Shown here piece by piece: positions 25,745 to 37,118 of a DNA stretch of 48,097 nt (within the stretch, counting starts at the first letter, position 1; each line of letters starts with the position of its first letter). The notes under the pieces are model-generated. The model was not told where the DNA came from. It saw only the letters and a program-made list of their open reading frames with translations, and did no database searches. Location of the stretch: the NCBI GenBank assembly GCA_020062745.1, contig JAGUVT010000076.1:1-48097 (forward strand), read 5' to 3'. This DNA comes from Deltaproteobacteria bacterium (GTDB lineage: Bacteria; Bacillota; Desulfotomaculia; Desulfotomaculales; JAGUVT01). The position numbers and the translations under genes are program-made.

Positions 25745-26590
25745 TTACCTCCTGCTGCTGTATTGTTTAAAACCTTCGCCAAGCACCTCGTGTACGCTGG
25801 CCAGAATTACAAAAGCACGGGGATCCACGTTATAAATTATCTCTTTCAACTGGCCCACTTCCGACCGGTTAACCACCGACAGCAAAACCTCCCGCTCCTG
25901 GCCGGTATACACCCCTCTGGCCCTCCAGGCCGTTGCTCCCCGGTCCATCTCCTTGATGATGGCCGCTTCAATTTCGGCCGGCCGGCTGGAAATAATCAGA
26001 AAGGCACGGGCATAGCTGACACCTTCCTGCACCAGGTCAATCAACCAGGCCGTAACAAATATAGTAACCAGGGCATACATGGCCAGTTCAGCCGAATTAA
26101 AAGCAATGCCGGCGGCCAAAACCACGGAAGCGTCAACCAAAAACAGGAGCTGGCCGATATTCACCCCGGTGTAAGTGCGCAAAATAGCCGCGGCCAGGTC
26201 GGTACCGCCGGTAGTACCCCGGCAACGAAACACCAGACCCAGGCCGAGACCCATCAGCACCCCGCCGAAAAGCCCGGCCAGCAGCGGTTCCCGGGTAAGC
26301 ACCGGCAGGAAAGGGGCCAGCGCGTCAATGGCCAGGGAAAGAGCAATGGTACCGTAAAAAGAGCGAAAACCAAACCGAAGCCCCAGGCGATAAATACCCA
26401 AGATAAACAAGGGAATATTCAGGGCCAGCATGGCCGCGCCTACCGGCGTCCCCAGCAGGTGATGAAGAATGGTGGCTATGCCGCCGACCCCGCCCGCAGC
26501 AATTTTATTGGGAATCAGGAACATATCCATCCCCAGGGCGACCAGAATAACGCCGGTGCTTACCCCGATAATTTCCCAGACCATTTTCAT
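25745..26590 (-). CDS. YitT-family membrane protein (DUF161/DUF2179)
   Basis: The protein of about 281 residues has five or six hydrophobic segments with the YitT pattern: FLIPNKIAAGGVGGIATILHHL, FRCRGTTGGTDLAAAIL and ALVTIFVTAWLIDLVQEG. It ends in a DUF2179 domain (about 215-275, RGVYTGQEREVLLSVVNRSE). The function of the family is unknown; a transport or ligand-sensing role is only inferred. AAGGGG is 15 bases from the ATG at 26588-26590, while a TTG at 26602 is only about three bases from it, so the start is unsure. The gene begins about 20 bases after the prfB stop. Confidence 0.92.
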   Translation of the reverse strand: MKMVWEIIGVSTGVILVALGMDMFLIPNKIAAGGVGGIATILHHLLGTPVGAAMLALNIPLFILGIYRLGLRFGFRSFYGTIALSLAIDALAPFLPVLTREPLLAGLFGGVLMGLGLGLVFRCRGTTGGTDLAAAILRTYTGVNIGQLLFLVDASVVLAAGIAFNSAELAMYALVTIFVTAWLIDLVQEGVSYARAFLIISSRPAEIEAAIIKEMDRGATAWRARGVYTGQEREVLLSVVNRSEVGQLKEIIYNVDPRAFVILASVHEVLGEGFKQYSSRR

Positions 26591-26610
26591 GCGTTTATAC
26601 AATATCCCCT

Positions 26611-27715
26611 TTAATTTCTGCTTTTAGATCTCAGGTAAGCAGCAATGAAATCATCGATGGCGCCGTCCATTACGGCAGATACATTCCCCGCTTCCGCCCC
26701 GGTGCGGTGGTCTTTAACCAAGCTGTAAGGATGAAAAACATAAGAACGAATCTGGCTGCCCCAGGCTATTTCCGGCTGTTCGCCCCGTAACGCGGCCAGC
26801 TCGGCTTCTTTCTTCTTCAACTCCAGGTCCAAAATCTTTGCCTTTAACAACTTCATGGCTGCCAGCCGGTTGGCCAGTTGAGAGCGTTCATTCTGGCAGG
26901 ATACCACCACGCCGGTAGGCAGGTGGGTAATCCGCACCGCCGAGTCGGTCTTGTTCACATGCTGGCCGCCGGCGCCCCCGGAACGAAAAGTATCAATTTT
27001 TAAATCTTCGGGATCAATTTGAATATCTATTTCATCCTCCGCTCCGGGCAGCACATCAACCGAAGCAAAAGAAGTATGGCGACGGCCGGCAGTATCAAAG
27101 GGAGAAATACGCACCAGCCGGTGCACCCCTTTCTCGGCCTGCAGGTAGCCGAAAGCATTCGGACCATCTACCAGGACGGTGACGCTCTTGGTTCCGGCCT
27201 CATCGCCCGGCAACCGGTCCAGCACTTCCACCCGGTACTGGCGGCGCTCCGCCCAGCGGATATACATCCGCAACAGCATGTCTACCCAATCCTGCGCCTC
27301 CGTGCCCCCGGCGCCGGCATGCAGGGCCACAATGGCGCCGCCCCGGTCATAAGGGCCGGAAAAAAGCGCCGTCAACTCCAAATCAGCCACCTTTTGCGTC
27401 ACGGCAGCCAGCTCTACCCGCGCTTCGGCGGCAACACCGGCATCCTCTTCCTCTTCACCCAAATCCACCAGCACCGCCAGGTCGTCGTACACCCGGCGCA
27501 AGTCCTCGAAAAGCGCAACCTGGTTCTTCAACAAAGCCGCCTTTTGCATTATCTCTTGACTGTGGTCCCGGTCATCCCAAAACCCGGGTGCCAGCATTTT
27601 TTCCTCATTAACCGTTATTTCTTCTTTTTTCCGGTCGATGTCAAAGAGAAACCCTCAAATCATCGATCCGTCTCTCCAATAACTCCAGATCCCTTTTTAA
27701 TTCCCCGAACATCAT
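26611..27715 (-). CDS. prfB: Peptide chain release factor 2, with programmed +1 frameshift
   Basis: RF2 ends translation at UGA and UAA. The main frame (26611-27642) carries the stop-codon reading motif SPF (VRISPFDTAGRR), the GGQ peptidyl-hydrolysis motif (SGGAGGQHVNKTDSAVR) and the usual C-terminal domain. The N-terminus lies in a different frame. ATG at 27713-27715 (or ATGs at 27712 and 27721) opens MMFGELKRDLELLERRIDDL, then RVSL, and meets TGA at 27641-27643. A +1 slip on CTT at 27644-27646 restores DIDRKK and then the main frame. This is the classic autoregulation: scarce RF2 stalls at UGA and increases the shift. The gene starts about 25 bases after secA. Confidence 0.96.
27640..27657 (-). 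promoter_or_regulatory. prfB programmed frameshift site
   Basis: The minus strand reads AGGGTTTCTCTTTGAC, with an internal Shine-Dalgarno-like AGGG, the slippery CTT and an in-frame TGA followed by C. This has the same layout as E. coli prfB (AGGGGGTATCTTTGAC). The zero frame ends here; the +1 frame continues as GAC. Confidence 0.95.
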
Positions 27716-27739
27716 CCTCATACCTTTCCCAACGTTTAA

Positions 27740-30403
<2,664 letters not shown>

Positions 30404-30456
30404 TTAGAGAAACCACCTTTCCGGCAAAAGCTTATTCCTTATTAATTATACTGCAA

Positions 30457-30975
30457 TCAAAACTCCGGTTCAATCAGCCCGTAGTTGCCGTCTTTCCGGC
30501 GGTAAATCACATTCACCTGCTCGGTTTCCATATTCGAAAAAACAAAAAAACTATGGCCGAGCAAATTCATCTGCATCACCGCTTCTTCCACTGTAATCGG
30601 TTTTATGGGAAACCGTTTGGTTTTAACAATTTTGGGAGCATCGTCAGCATCTGCCGAAACGGTTTCGGGCTCACCGGCAAACCGGGTGCCCCGCCTTACA
30701 AGCTTCCCCTTATATTTTTGAATTTGCTTTTCTAACTTTTCCACTACCAGATCAATAGATGTATACATATCTCCCGTGGTTTCTTCTCCCCTCAAGATAA
30801 TGCCGCTAACCGGGATGGTCACCTCTATACGGTGGAAACCTTTCTCAACAGTCAGGATCACCTGAGCGCTGCCCATGTTGTCAAGATACCTGCTCAGTTT
30901 ACCTACCCGCTTCTCAACATAATCTTTTAAAGCCTCGGTTACAGCAACATTCCTGCCCCGTACCTGCATGTTCAT
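30457..30975 (-). CDS. hpf: Ribosome hibernation promoting factor, long form
   Basis: The protein of about 172 residues binds the 30S subunit and dimerises ribosomes in resting cells. The N-terminal RaiA/YfiA domain (about 1-100, QVRGRNVAVTEALKDYVEKR and DMYTSIDLVVEKLEKQI) and the C-terminal dimerisation domain (about 115-170, VKTKRFPIKPITVEEAVMQM and YRRKDGNYGLIEPE) are both present, so 100S dimers are expected. AAGGAG is eight bases before the ATG at 30973-30975. secA follows about 50 bases downstream. Confidence 0.96.
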   Translation of the reverse strand: MNMQVRGRNVAVTEALKDYVEKRVGKLSRYLDNMGSAQVILTVEKGFHRIEVTIPVSGIILRGEETTGDMYTSIDLVVEKLEKQIQKYKGKLVRRGTRFAGEPETVSADADDAPKIVKTKRFPIKPITVEEAVMQMNLLGHSFFVFSNMETEQVNVIYRRKDGNYGLIEPEF

Positions 30976-31054
30976 CAAATCATCTCCTTCAGCAATTGAA
31001 TACCTCTATTATTCCCCGAATCAAAAGAAAATCCTGCCATCCTGACTGATTATA

Positions 31055-31085
31055 CAAAAACCCCAGCCTGAGCTGGGGCTTTTAC
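31055..31085 (-). terminator. Terminator after the cold shock gene
   Basis: The arms CCCCAGC and GCTGGGG with a four-base loop are flanked on the minus strand by a T5 run. It lies just past the cold shock stop. Confidence 0.85.
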
Positions 31086-31088
31086 TAC

Positions 31089-31286
31089 CTATATTTTTAC
31101 CACGTTGGCCGCCTGCGGCCCCCGCGCACCTTCGACGACATCGAATTCAACCCTCTGACCTTCGGCCAAGGTCTTAAAGCCTTCCTCCTGAATCGCCGAA
31201 AAGTGGACAAAAACATCTCCACCTTCCTCTCTTTCAATAAAACCGTAACCCTTCTCCTGATTGAACCATTTGACTCTGCCTAACAT
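31089..31286 (-). CDS. Cold shock domain protein (CspA family)
   Basis: The 65-residue single OB-fold RNA chaperone has both nucleic acid binding motifs, [13 protein letters not shown] (RNP1) and DVFVHFSAI (RNP2), and ends [14 protein letters not shown] is ten bases before the ATG at 31284-31286 but only one base from an ATG at 31295, which decides the start. It has its own terminator, so it is a one-gene unit. It probably keeps mRNA unstructured in the cold or in stationary phase. Confidence 0.95.
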   Translation of the reverse strand: MLGRVKWFNQEKGYGFIEREEGGDVFVHFSAIQEEGFKTLAEGQRVEFDVVEGARGPQAANVVKI

Positions 31287-31452
31287 TAAATGCATTCCTC
31301 CTAAAAACTTAATCCGTGCGTCAGGCACTCACGTTACCCTATGGTAGCACACTAAAACTTGCCCGTCAAGTCTTTCCAAATACAGGACATCCGCCAGCAG
31401 CCGTCTTGGTTCGATACCATGTCGAAAAATTTTTTGCCTGTGAAAGAAAACC

Positions 31453-31514
31453 TGTGGATAATGTGGATAAGGTTGTTAATAACCCAAAAATTCAGCAGTT
31501 CAGTTTGTGGGTAA
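31453..31514 (-). promoter_or_regulatory. Cluster of DnaA-box-like sites
   Basis: Two perfect TGTGGATAA nonamers (TTATCCACA on the other strand) lie head to tail with no gap at 31453-31461 and 31462-31470. A one-mismatch copy TGTGGGTAA is at 31506-31514. All have the same orientation and lie in AT-rich DNA between comF and the cold shock gene. This could be a DnaA-binding cluster outside the origin. No dnaA, dnaN or other origin genes are nearby. Confidence 0.55.
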
Positions 31515-31548
31515 ATCCAAACCGCCGCAAAAAGGTGTAATAATTTGT

Positions 31549-31568
31549 AAAAAGCTGGCACGCTTTTT
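31549..31568 (-). terminator. Terminator after comF
   Basis: A seven-base stem AAAAAGC / GCTTTTT with a six-base loop lies just past the comF stop at 31577; T runs occur on both strands. Confidence 0.6.
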
Positions 31569-31576
31569 GTTAAAGA

Positions 31577-32317
31577 TTAGCGAATATAAGCGGTAGATAC
31601 TGTCGCAACTACCACCAAACGGGCGCCGGAACCAATCAGAGACGCTGCAGCAACCGACACGGTACTGCCGGTGGTAAAAACATCGTCAACTAAAAGGATT
31701 TTTTTACCAGAAACCATGTCAGGAAGATTTACTTTAAAAGCATCTCTTAAATTGATTTCTCGATCTTTTTTACACAGGCCGGCTTGCGGCGGCGTATCTT
31801 TCACCTTAACCAATGCCTTCCCATCCACCGGCAAACCCATAAACCGGCCTATCCACCGGGCCAGCAACTCCGACTGGTTAAATCCCCGTTGCTGCAGCCT
31901 GGCCCGGGCCAGCGGCACCGGCACTACCAAATCTGCCTGCCTGTATACCTCCTCCGGACTTATAACTGCAACCATCAACATGGCCAGGGCCCGGGCCAGA
32001 AACTTCCTGCCCCCGTATTTCAGCCGGTGAACAGCTGTCCGCAACCTCCCCTCATAAGGGCCAACAGCACGGGCAGCAAAAAAAGGGCTTTCCCCCGCCA
32101 GACAATCCGGACAGGTTACTGCAGGGTCCGGGCAACTGCCGCCTGAATGATTAAAAAAACGGCCGCAGCGGCAACAAACTCTCTGCCTGCGATAACCGGC
32201 AAGCAGTTCGCCGCACTGTTCGCAAACGGCCGCCCGGGTACCGGGCTTTTCACACAGAGGGCAGACCAGCCGGGGTGGAAAAAACAGATCTAAAAAAGCA
32301 TCCCAAACCAACCGCAA
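31577..32317 (-). CDS. comF: ComF-family phosphoribosyltransferase-like protein
   Basis: The 246-residue protein has N-terminal zinc-finger-like cysteine pairs (CPLC, CEQC, CCRC, CPDC; residues about 19-72). It has a C-terminal phosphoribosyltransferase fold with the PRPP loop ILLVDDVFTTGST and QRGFNQSELLARW. In competent bacteria ComF/GntX helps move incoming single-stranded DNA to the recombination machinery; its role in non-competent clostridia is unclear. The start appears to be TTG at 32315-32317, or the TTG two codons later, after AAAGGGG. It follows the diguanylate cyclase gene by about 20 bases and may be co-transcribed with it. Confidence 0.92.
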   Translation of the reverse strand: MRLVWDAFLDLFFPPRLVCPLCEKPGTRAAVCEQCGELLAGYRRQRVCCRCGRFFNHSGGSCPDPAVTCPDCLAGESPFFAARAVGPYEGRLRTAVHRLKYGGRKFLARALAMLMVAVISPEEVYRQADLVVPVPLARARLQQRGFNQSELLARWIGRFMGLPVDGKALVKVKDTPPQAGLCKKDREINLRDAFKVNLPDMVSGKKILLVDDVFTTGSTVSVAAASLIGSGARLVVVATVSTAYIR

Positions 32318-32338
32318 AACCCCTTTAAAAAAAGAAAT

Positions 32339-34030
32339 TTAAAATTCTCTTCCGGGGGCACTGCACCGCACGACCCGGTCCCGGCCGTTTATCTTGGCCC
32401 ACTCAAGCGCTTGCTGGGCAGCTCCAAATAACTCGTCTACCGTACCGGCATCCCGGGGGAAGGTTGCCACGCCCATGCTAATCGTAATAACGGCCCGCTT
32501 TCCCGCCTCTCCTAAAAAAAGCTGGCTCCGCACAGCCCGGCGCAGATCTTCCGCTATCTCCAAAGCCACGGCGTCATTAGCCCGGGGAAGCAGCACGGCA
32601 AACTCATCCCCTCCGTAGCGGCCTACCAGATCACGTTTGCGGGTGGTCCCTTCCAGCAACATCGCCATTTCAAACAGAACCCTCTCTCCTAAAAGACGGC
32701 CATACCGGTGGTTAAAAACTTTAAACTGGTCTATATCAATAATAATCAGACTTACCGGATATTTATCAATCGAAGCCTGCTCACACGCCGCCTTAGCCTG
32801 CTCATAAAAATGACTGCAGTTACGAAGCCCTGTATGGCTGTCCAGGGTAGAGGCAGACTGCAAACGTTTCACAAACATGGCATTGGCAATCGACATACCG
32901 GCCTGAGCAGCAAGGACAGTCAGAACATGGCGGTCTTTCTCATCAAAGACCATTGGACGCTTATCCCCCAGCACAATCACCCCCAGCGTCTCTGCTCCGG
33001 CCACCAGGGGAACAATCAGCATGGAACGGAACACCTGACAAAGACCGGGTTCATCCTTAGTACGGGGATCTACCCGGGCATCGAAAACAACTTCCGCATC
33101 CCGGTTCTCCAACACCCCGCCGATAAAACCTTCTCCCTTACACAGGGCCGTATAACGAAGCTGTTTCGCATAAGGACCCACCGCCACAACCGGTAAGTAA
33201 GCCCGGCGTTCTGCAGACCACAGATAGGCAATACCGGAATGATAAAAAATCACCCGCCTGGTATTATGCAAGATCAGGCTGAGGAGCTTCTTCGGGCCAT
33301 GCCCTTCTCCCAACCGCTTCGCCGTTTCATAAAACAATGTTAATTCTCTATTAGCCGCCTGCAAGCGGACATAAAAGCGCAGAATAAACTGACCCGCCAG
33401 CACCGCCAGAAAAAGAACCAGCGCACTAAAAAGGCCTACTCTAGCATATAATACGGCTATCAAAAGGCCTACGGGAATGGAAAAAAGGTAGGTAATTCCG
33501 TCCAGCCATAAGGCGTCCCACCAGGTCGCCTGAACAAAACGGCGCCTTATGGGAAGCAGGTAAAAATAAACCAAAACATGATTTATAATAATGTAGGCAA
33601 GAACAAAAACAGCCAGGGGGACCAGGTTCTCCACAGACAGCTTCGCGACAGGCGTTCCCCCGGCCAAATCATATAAAAGCGCTGCTATTGCCGCAGCCAG
33701 CACATACTGTCCGCTGTTAAAAAGGGTGGTTCGCACCGGGTTGCCCCGGTTAACAATACCCTGTCCGATCATAGTAGACAGACCGGCAACCCATGCCGTA
33801 GCAGGCAGCCCGTAAATTAAAAAAGTAGCCAGAATCAAGGCAAACCCGCCGGAGAGCTGCCCATGAGGCAACGAAACCACCAGCCACTCGGCCAGCACCC
33901 CCATGAGAACTATCGCCAGAAGTTCCCGCCCGTGGTCCAGGTCAAGAGCAGGAAAAAGCAAGGACAACTGCCAGGATGCCAACCCTATTATCAGCCAGGT
34001 ATAAATAATGTGGGGAATACCCCGCTTCAC
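32339..34030 (-). CDS. Membrane GAF-GGDEF diguanylate cyclase
   Basis: The 563-residue protein has about seven membrane helices in the first 225 residues (MASE-like sensor), a GAF domain (about 245-390) and a GGDEF domain. The active site reads RYGGDEFAVLLP (near 466) and is intact. The inhibitory I-site RKRD lies five residues before it, so feedback control by cyclic di-GMP is expected. It should therefore make cyclic di-GMP in response to a membrane or GAF signal. The start is GTG at 34028-34030 after GAGGAAG. In clostridia this messenger often controls surface polysaccharide and motility; an envelope polysaccharide cluster starts 3.5 kb away, but a direct link is inference. Confidence 0.93.
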   Translation of the reverse strand: MKRGIPHIIYTWLIIGLASWQLSLLFPALDLDHGRELLAIVLMGVLAEWLVVSLPHGQLSGGFALILATFLIYGLPATAWVAGLSTMIGQGIVNRGNPVRTTLFNSGQYVLAAAIAALLYDLAGGTPVAKLSVENLVPLAVFVLAYIIINHVLVYFYLLPIRRRFVQATWWDALWLDGITYLFSIPVGLLIAVLYARVGLFSALVLFLAVLAGQFILRFYVRLQAANRELTLFYETAKRLGEGHGPKKLLSLILHNTRRVIFYHSGIAYLWSAERRAYLPVVAVGPYAKQLRYTALCKGEGFIGGVLENRDAEVVFDARVDPRTKDEPGLCQVFRSMLIVPLVAGAETLGVIVLGDKRPMVFDEKDRHVLTVLAAQAGMSIANAMFVKRLQSASTLDSHTGLRNCSHFYEQAKAACEQASIDKYPVSLIIIDIDQFKVFNHRYGRLLGERVLFEMAMLLEGTTRKRDLVGRYGGDEFAVLLPRANDAVALEIAEDLRRAVRSQLFLGEAGKRAVITISMGVATFPRDAGTVDELFGAAQQALEWAKINGRDRVVRCSAPGREF

Positions 34031-34091
34031 CCGTACTTCCTCACTCTCCGAAAACTATTGCTACAGAGTTTACTTCGACAAAAAGCAGCTT

Positions 34092-34535
34092 TTACCTGCG
34101 TGAAAAAAGGGCAAATATGTTAAACAAAGGGGCGCGTAAAAGTTCATTACCCTTTAACCCCCTGGCATCAAAACATAATACTGCCGCACTCCGGCAGCCG
34201 GCCAGCCCGGCCTCAAAAGAGCCGCCCCCTTCCGACGGCAAAACAAGCTCAAAACTGCAGATTTCCCGCAATCTTTGTAGAATATCAACCGTCCCGTCTT
34301 GAGAATGATCGTCCACCACCACCATTTCCATTGCCGGCTGCCAGCGTTTCCGGCAGTCAGCCGCCTTACGCAAGAAACCTTCCACCCATTCTTCCTGGTC
34401 CTTAACCACCAGCAGAAGGGTAACCGGAAAAACGTCTTCCCCGGACGTTTTCCTCCTCCGGTTCAAACGCTCCAACAACCTCAAAAAGACATAAAAGATC
34501 AGTAATATCACCAACACCAGCAATAACTTGCCCAT
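34092..34535 (-). CDS. Small membrane-anchored GT2-like protein
   Basis: The 147-residue protein has one N-terminal membrane helix (LLLVLVILLIFYVFLRLL). The start of a family 2 glycosyltransferase fold follows: VTLLLVVKDQEEWVEGFLRK, then MVVVDDHSQDGTVDIL with the nucleotide-sugar binding DD. It ends after ELVLPSEGGGSFEAGLAGC, before the DxD acceptor half of a normal GT2 (usually over 250 residues). It may be a shortened, non-catalytic relative or a regulatory binding protein. GAGGT lies eight bases before the ATG at 34533-34535. No continuation in another frame was seen. Confidence 0.7.
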   Translation of the reverse strand: MGKLLLVLVILLIFYVFLRLLERLNRRRKTSGEDVFPVTLLLVVKDQEEWVEGFLRKAADCRKRWQPAMEMVVVDDHSQDGTVDILQRLREICSFELVLPSEGGGSFEAGLAGCRSAAVLCFDARGLKGNELLRAPLFNIFALFSRR

Positions 34536-34612
34536 TACCATTACCTCACCCTACCCCCAATTGTGCCTACTTAGCACATTATGCAGAAGCCAGGGTTTTT
34601 GCCAAATAATTA

Positions 34613-34647
34613 AACGGCCCGGCTTAAACCAGTTAAGCCGGGCCGTT
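34613..34647 (-). terminator. Strong terminator after metK
   Basis: The arms are a perfect 15-base match (AACGGCCCGGCTTAA / TTAAGCCGGGCCGTT) around a five-base loop, followed on the minus strand by TTAATTATTT. It ends the metK transcript. Confidence 0.85.
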
Positions 34648-34687
34648 AATGTCGTTAAACCTTATTTTATTGCCGAAAACATTTAGC

Positions 34688-35878
34688 CTATTCTTTAGCT
34701 TTTTTTCGCAGGGCCTCCACCTTATCAATCCGTTCCCAGGGCAGGTCCAGATCAGTCCGGCCAAAATGGCCGTAAGCAGCCGTCTGCCTGTAAATCGGGC
34801 GGCGCAAATCCAGTTCCCTGATGATCCCGGCCGGCCGCAGGTCAAAAAGCTCGCGCGCCAGTTCCACCAGTTTCTGATCACATGCTTTCCCGGTACCGAA
34901 AGTATCAACCATTACAGAAATCGGGCGGGCTACTCCGATGGCATAAGCTATCTGCACTTCACACTTCGCGGCCAATCCGGACGCAACGATATTCTTCGCC
35001 ACATAACGGGCGGCATAGCTGGCCGAGCGGTCTACTTTCGTCGGGTCCTTCCCCGAGTAAGAACCGCCCCCGTGGCGAGCCATCCCGCCGTAAGTATCTA
35101 CGATAATCTTCCGGCCGGTCAAACCGGTATCCCCATGCGGCCCGCCGATTACAAAACGGCCGGTAGGATTCACCAGAAAACGCGTGCCGGCGCTAATCAG
35201 TTCCGCCGGCACAACCGGCTTAACTACCTTTTCAATGACATCCTCCCGGATTTCCGCCAGAGACATGTCGGGGTGGTGCTGGCTTGAAACAACAACCGTA
35301 TTTACCCCCACCGGTCGCCCATCTTCATATTCAACCGTTACCTGAGTTTTTCCATCCGGTCGCAGGTAAGGCAGGATGCCGTTTTTTCGCACCTCGGCCA
35401 GGCGCCTGGCCAGGCGGTGGGCAAGGGCAATCGGCAGAGGCATCAGTTCGGGAGTTTCGTTCGTCGCATAACCGAATACCATCCCCTGGTCTCCGGCGCC
35501 GATTCTCTCCAGTTCATCTTCCACATCATCCTGCTCCCGTACTTCCAAAGCAAGGTTTACTCCCATGGCAATATCCGGAGACTGCTCATCAATAGCAGTC
35601 AGCACCGCGCAGGTATCGCAATCGAAACCATATTTTGCCCTGGTGTAACCAATATCGCGAATGGTTTCCCGCGCTACTTTGGCTATATCAACATAACAAT
35701 CAGTAGTAATTTCTCCGCCGACCAGCACCAGCCCGGTGGTAACCATTACCTCGCAGGCCACCCTGGCGTAAGGGTCGTTACAAAAGATTGCATCTAAAAC
35801 TGCATCGGCAATCTGGTCTGCAACTTTATCGGGGTGGCCCTCGGTCACCGATTCAGAAGTAAACATTTGCCTTGCCAC
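34688..35878 (-). CDS. metK: S-adenosylmethionine synthetase
   Basis: The 396-residue enzyme makes S-adenosylmethionine from methionine and ATP. Expected motifs are present: [17 protein letters not shown] near the start, the [12 protein letters not shown] hexapeptide region, [20 protein letters not shown] and the P-loop-like [23 protein letters not shown] precedes the ATG at 35876-35878. It is a single gene between terminators. I looked for a SAM riboswitch in the 170-base leader and saw none, only the terminator-like hairpin of the upstream gene. Confidence 0.98.
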   Translation of the reverse strand: MARQMFTSESVTEGHPDKVADQIADAVLDAIFCNDPYARVACEVMVTTGLVLVGGEITTDCYVDIAKVARETIRDIGYTRAKYGFDCDTCAVLTAIDEQSPDIAMGVNLALEVREQDDVEDELERIGAGDQGMVFGYATNETPELMPLPIALAHRLARRLAEVRKNGILPYLRPDGKTQVTVEYEDGRPVGVNTVVVSSQHHPDMSLAEIREDVIEKVVKPVVPAELISAGTRFLVNPTGRFVIGGPHGDTGLTGRKIIVDTYGGMARHGGGSYSGKDPTKVDRSASYAARYVAKNIVASGLAAKCEVQIAYAIGVARPISVMVDTFGTGKACDQKLVELARELFDLRPAGIIRELDLRRPIYRQTAAYGHFGRTDLDLPWERIDKVEALRKKAKE

Positions 35879-35910
35879 TTTTTCACCCTCCTATAAATCA
35901 TATATACCCC

Positions 35911-35964
35911 AAAACAAAATAACCCCCCCTGGGCACGGCTTCTTACCCCGGGCAGGCGGTTATT
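35911..35964 (-). terminator. Imperfect hairpin between ylmC and metK
   Basis: AATAACC / GGTTATT arms with a further GC-rich but imperfect stem are followed on the minus strand by TTTTGTTTT. It probably ends the YlmC transcript; a metK attenuator is less likely. Confidence 0.45.
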
Positions 35965-36051
35965 CCTGATAAAAAAACAAACCCACATACTCATCTTAAC
36001 AAAACCTGAGAAATGTGTCAATAAATTTTACATTTTTACATTTTTAAAGGG

Positions 36052-36291
36052 TTACTTGTTAAGCTCGACCAGCACGGTATCCACACCGATTTTTCTCACG
36101 TTCTCCCAGGATACCATTACTTCCCGGCCGGCCCGAAAAAAACCCAGGTATTTTTTACTGGGAGAGAGCACCAGGGTCCGCACCTGCCCGGTTTCCAGGT
36201 CAATGTGCACATCCCTGACCGGTCCCAGTTTCGCTCCATCGGCCAGGTTAACGATGTCCCTCATCCCCAGTTCAGATATTTTAAATAACAC
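36052..36291 (-). CDS. YlmC/YmxH-family PRC-barrel sporulation protein
   Basis: The 79-residue protein is a single PRC-barrel with FKISELGMRDIVNLADGAKLG, VRDVHIDLETGQVRTLVL and REVMVSWENVRKIGVDTVLVE. This is the YlmC/YmxH pattern conserved in endospore formers; the exact role is unknown. The start is GTG at 36289-36291, about eight bases after GGGAGG. It lies between the DUF421 gene and metK. Its presence supports a spore-forming clostridial host. Confidence 0.88.
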   Translation of the reverse strand: MLFKISELGMRDIVNLADGAKLGPVRDVHIDLETGQVRTLVLSPSKKYLGFFRAGREVMVSWENVRKIGVDTVLVELNK

Positions 36292-36380
36292 GCTTACACC
36301 TCCCGGCCTATTATATGTTCCCGGGAGTAAAACTGTTAAACCACAAACCGATAAACCACAAGCCGGCAGGACAGAGCCTC

Positions 36381-37118
36381 CTACTGGGGCATTTTATTCG
36401 GCATTTTATCGGTTACATCCTGCACGTAATCCATCTGATCCTGCCTTTTATCCACGTAAAGGTTGCCGTCGGTATCCAGGCTGGCGTAAAGTACTTCTTT
36501 CAGCGATTGAATGCCCTGCCTCTTCAGTTCACCCAGCAGCCAGTCCTCGGTAAGATCGTTCTGTTTCAAGTTCTGCTTTATTATTGTCCCGTCTATCACC
36601 AGTTCCGAGGGAACTCCCCGGTATTTCGTAGGGACGTTAAGGTCGGCAGGAGTCAGCGGAGCTTCTTGACTTTTGAACAAAACGCTTAGTTCGCCGTTCG
36701 GCTCGGCAACGGCAAATTCCACATCGGCAATATTGAAAGCATTTTTCTGGCGCAACTGGGAGGTAAGATCGTCTACTGTATAACGCATCCGCTCCATGTT
36801 CCGCTCCAGGATTTTACCGTTGTGCACTACCACAGTGGGCTCATCATTCAGCATCTTGTGGGCCGGCCGGAACTTAAGCCCGGCCCACTGGGCTGTAATA
36901 GTCAAAACCATAAAAACAAACAGACTAAAAACGTAATAGCTGACATTGGTCTTCAGGTCGACAGCCATGGCAGCAGCAATGGAACCGATGACCACACCGT
37001 TCACCCAGTCGCTGATGGTAAGCTGCCCCACCTGCGACTTTCCCACCATCCGGGTGATAAAAACTACCCCAACGAAAGCGCCGGCAGACCGGAGTAAAAC
37101 CTCCAAAAAAGGGTTCAT
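36381..37118 (-). CDS. DUF421 membrane protein (YetF/YkjA type)
   Basis: The 245-residue protein has three N-terminal membrane helices (about 5-85) with FITRMVGKSQVGQLTISDWVNGVVIGSIAA. A cytoplasmic DUF421 domain follows with GKILERNMERMRYTVDDLTSQLR, ADVEFAVAEPNGELSVLFKS and PSELVIDGTI. The family is common in spore formers and of unknown biochemical role; some members affect spore membrane stability. The end is Asp/Met/Gln-rich. The ATG at 37116-37118 follows GGAGGAGAAAAAA. Neighbours are ylmC and, divergently, a small unknown gene. Confidence 0.9.
   Translation of the reverse strand: MNPFLEVLLRSAGAFVGVVFITRMVGKSQVGQLTISDWVNGVVIGSIAAAMAVDLKTNVSYYVFSLFVFMVLTITAQWAGLKFRPAHKMLNDEPTVVVHNGKILERNMERMRYTVDDLTSQLRQKNAFNIADVEFAVAEPNGELSVLFKSQEAPLTPADLNVPTKYRGVPSELVIDGTIIKQNLKQNDLTEDWLLGELKRQGIQSLKEVLYASLDTDGNLYVDKRQDQMDYVQDVTDKMPNKMPQ

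Noticed and set aside
26611-27715. prfB as a frameshifted pseudogene
   Set aside because: The break sits exactly at the conserved programmed frameshift site and all RF2 motifs are intact.
31441-31520. An origin of replication at the DnaA boxes
   Set aside because: No dnaA, dnaN, recF or gyrase genes are nearby, and only three boxes are present without a clear unwinding element.
35879-36051. A SAM riboswitch upstream of metK
   Set aside because: No SAM-I core elements were found. The only structure is an imperfect terminator-like hairpin that fits the end of the upstream YlmC gene.
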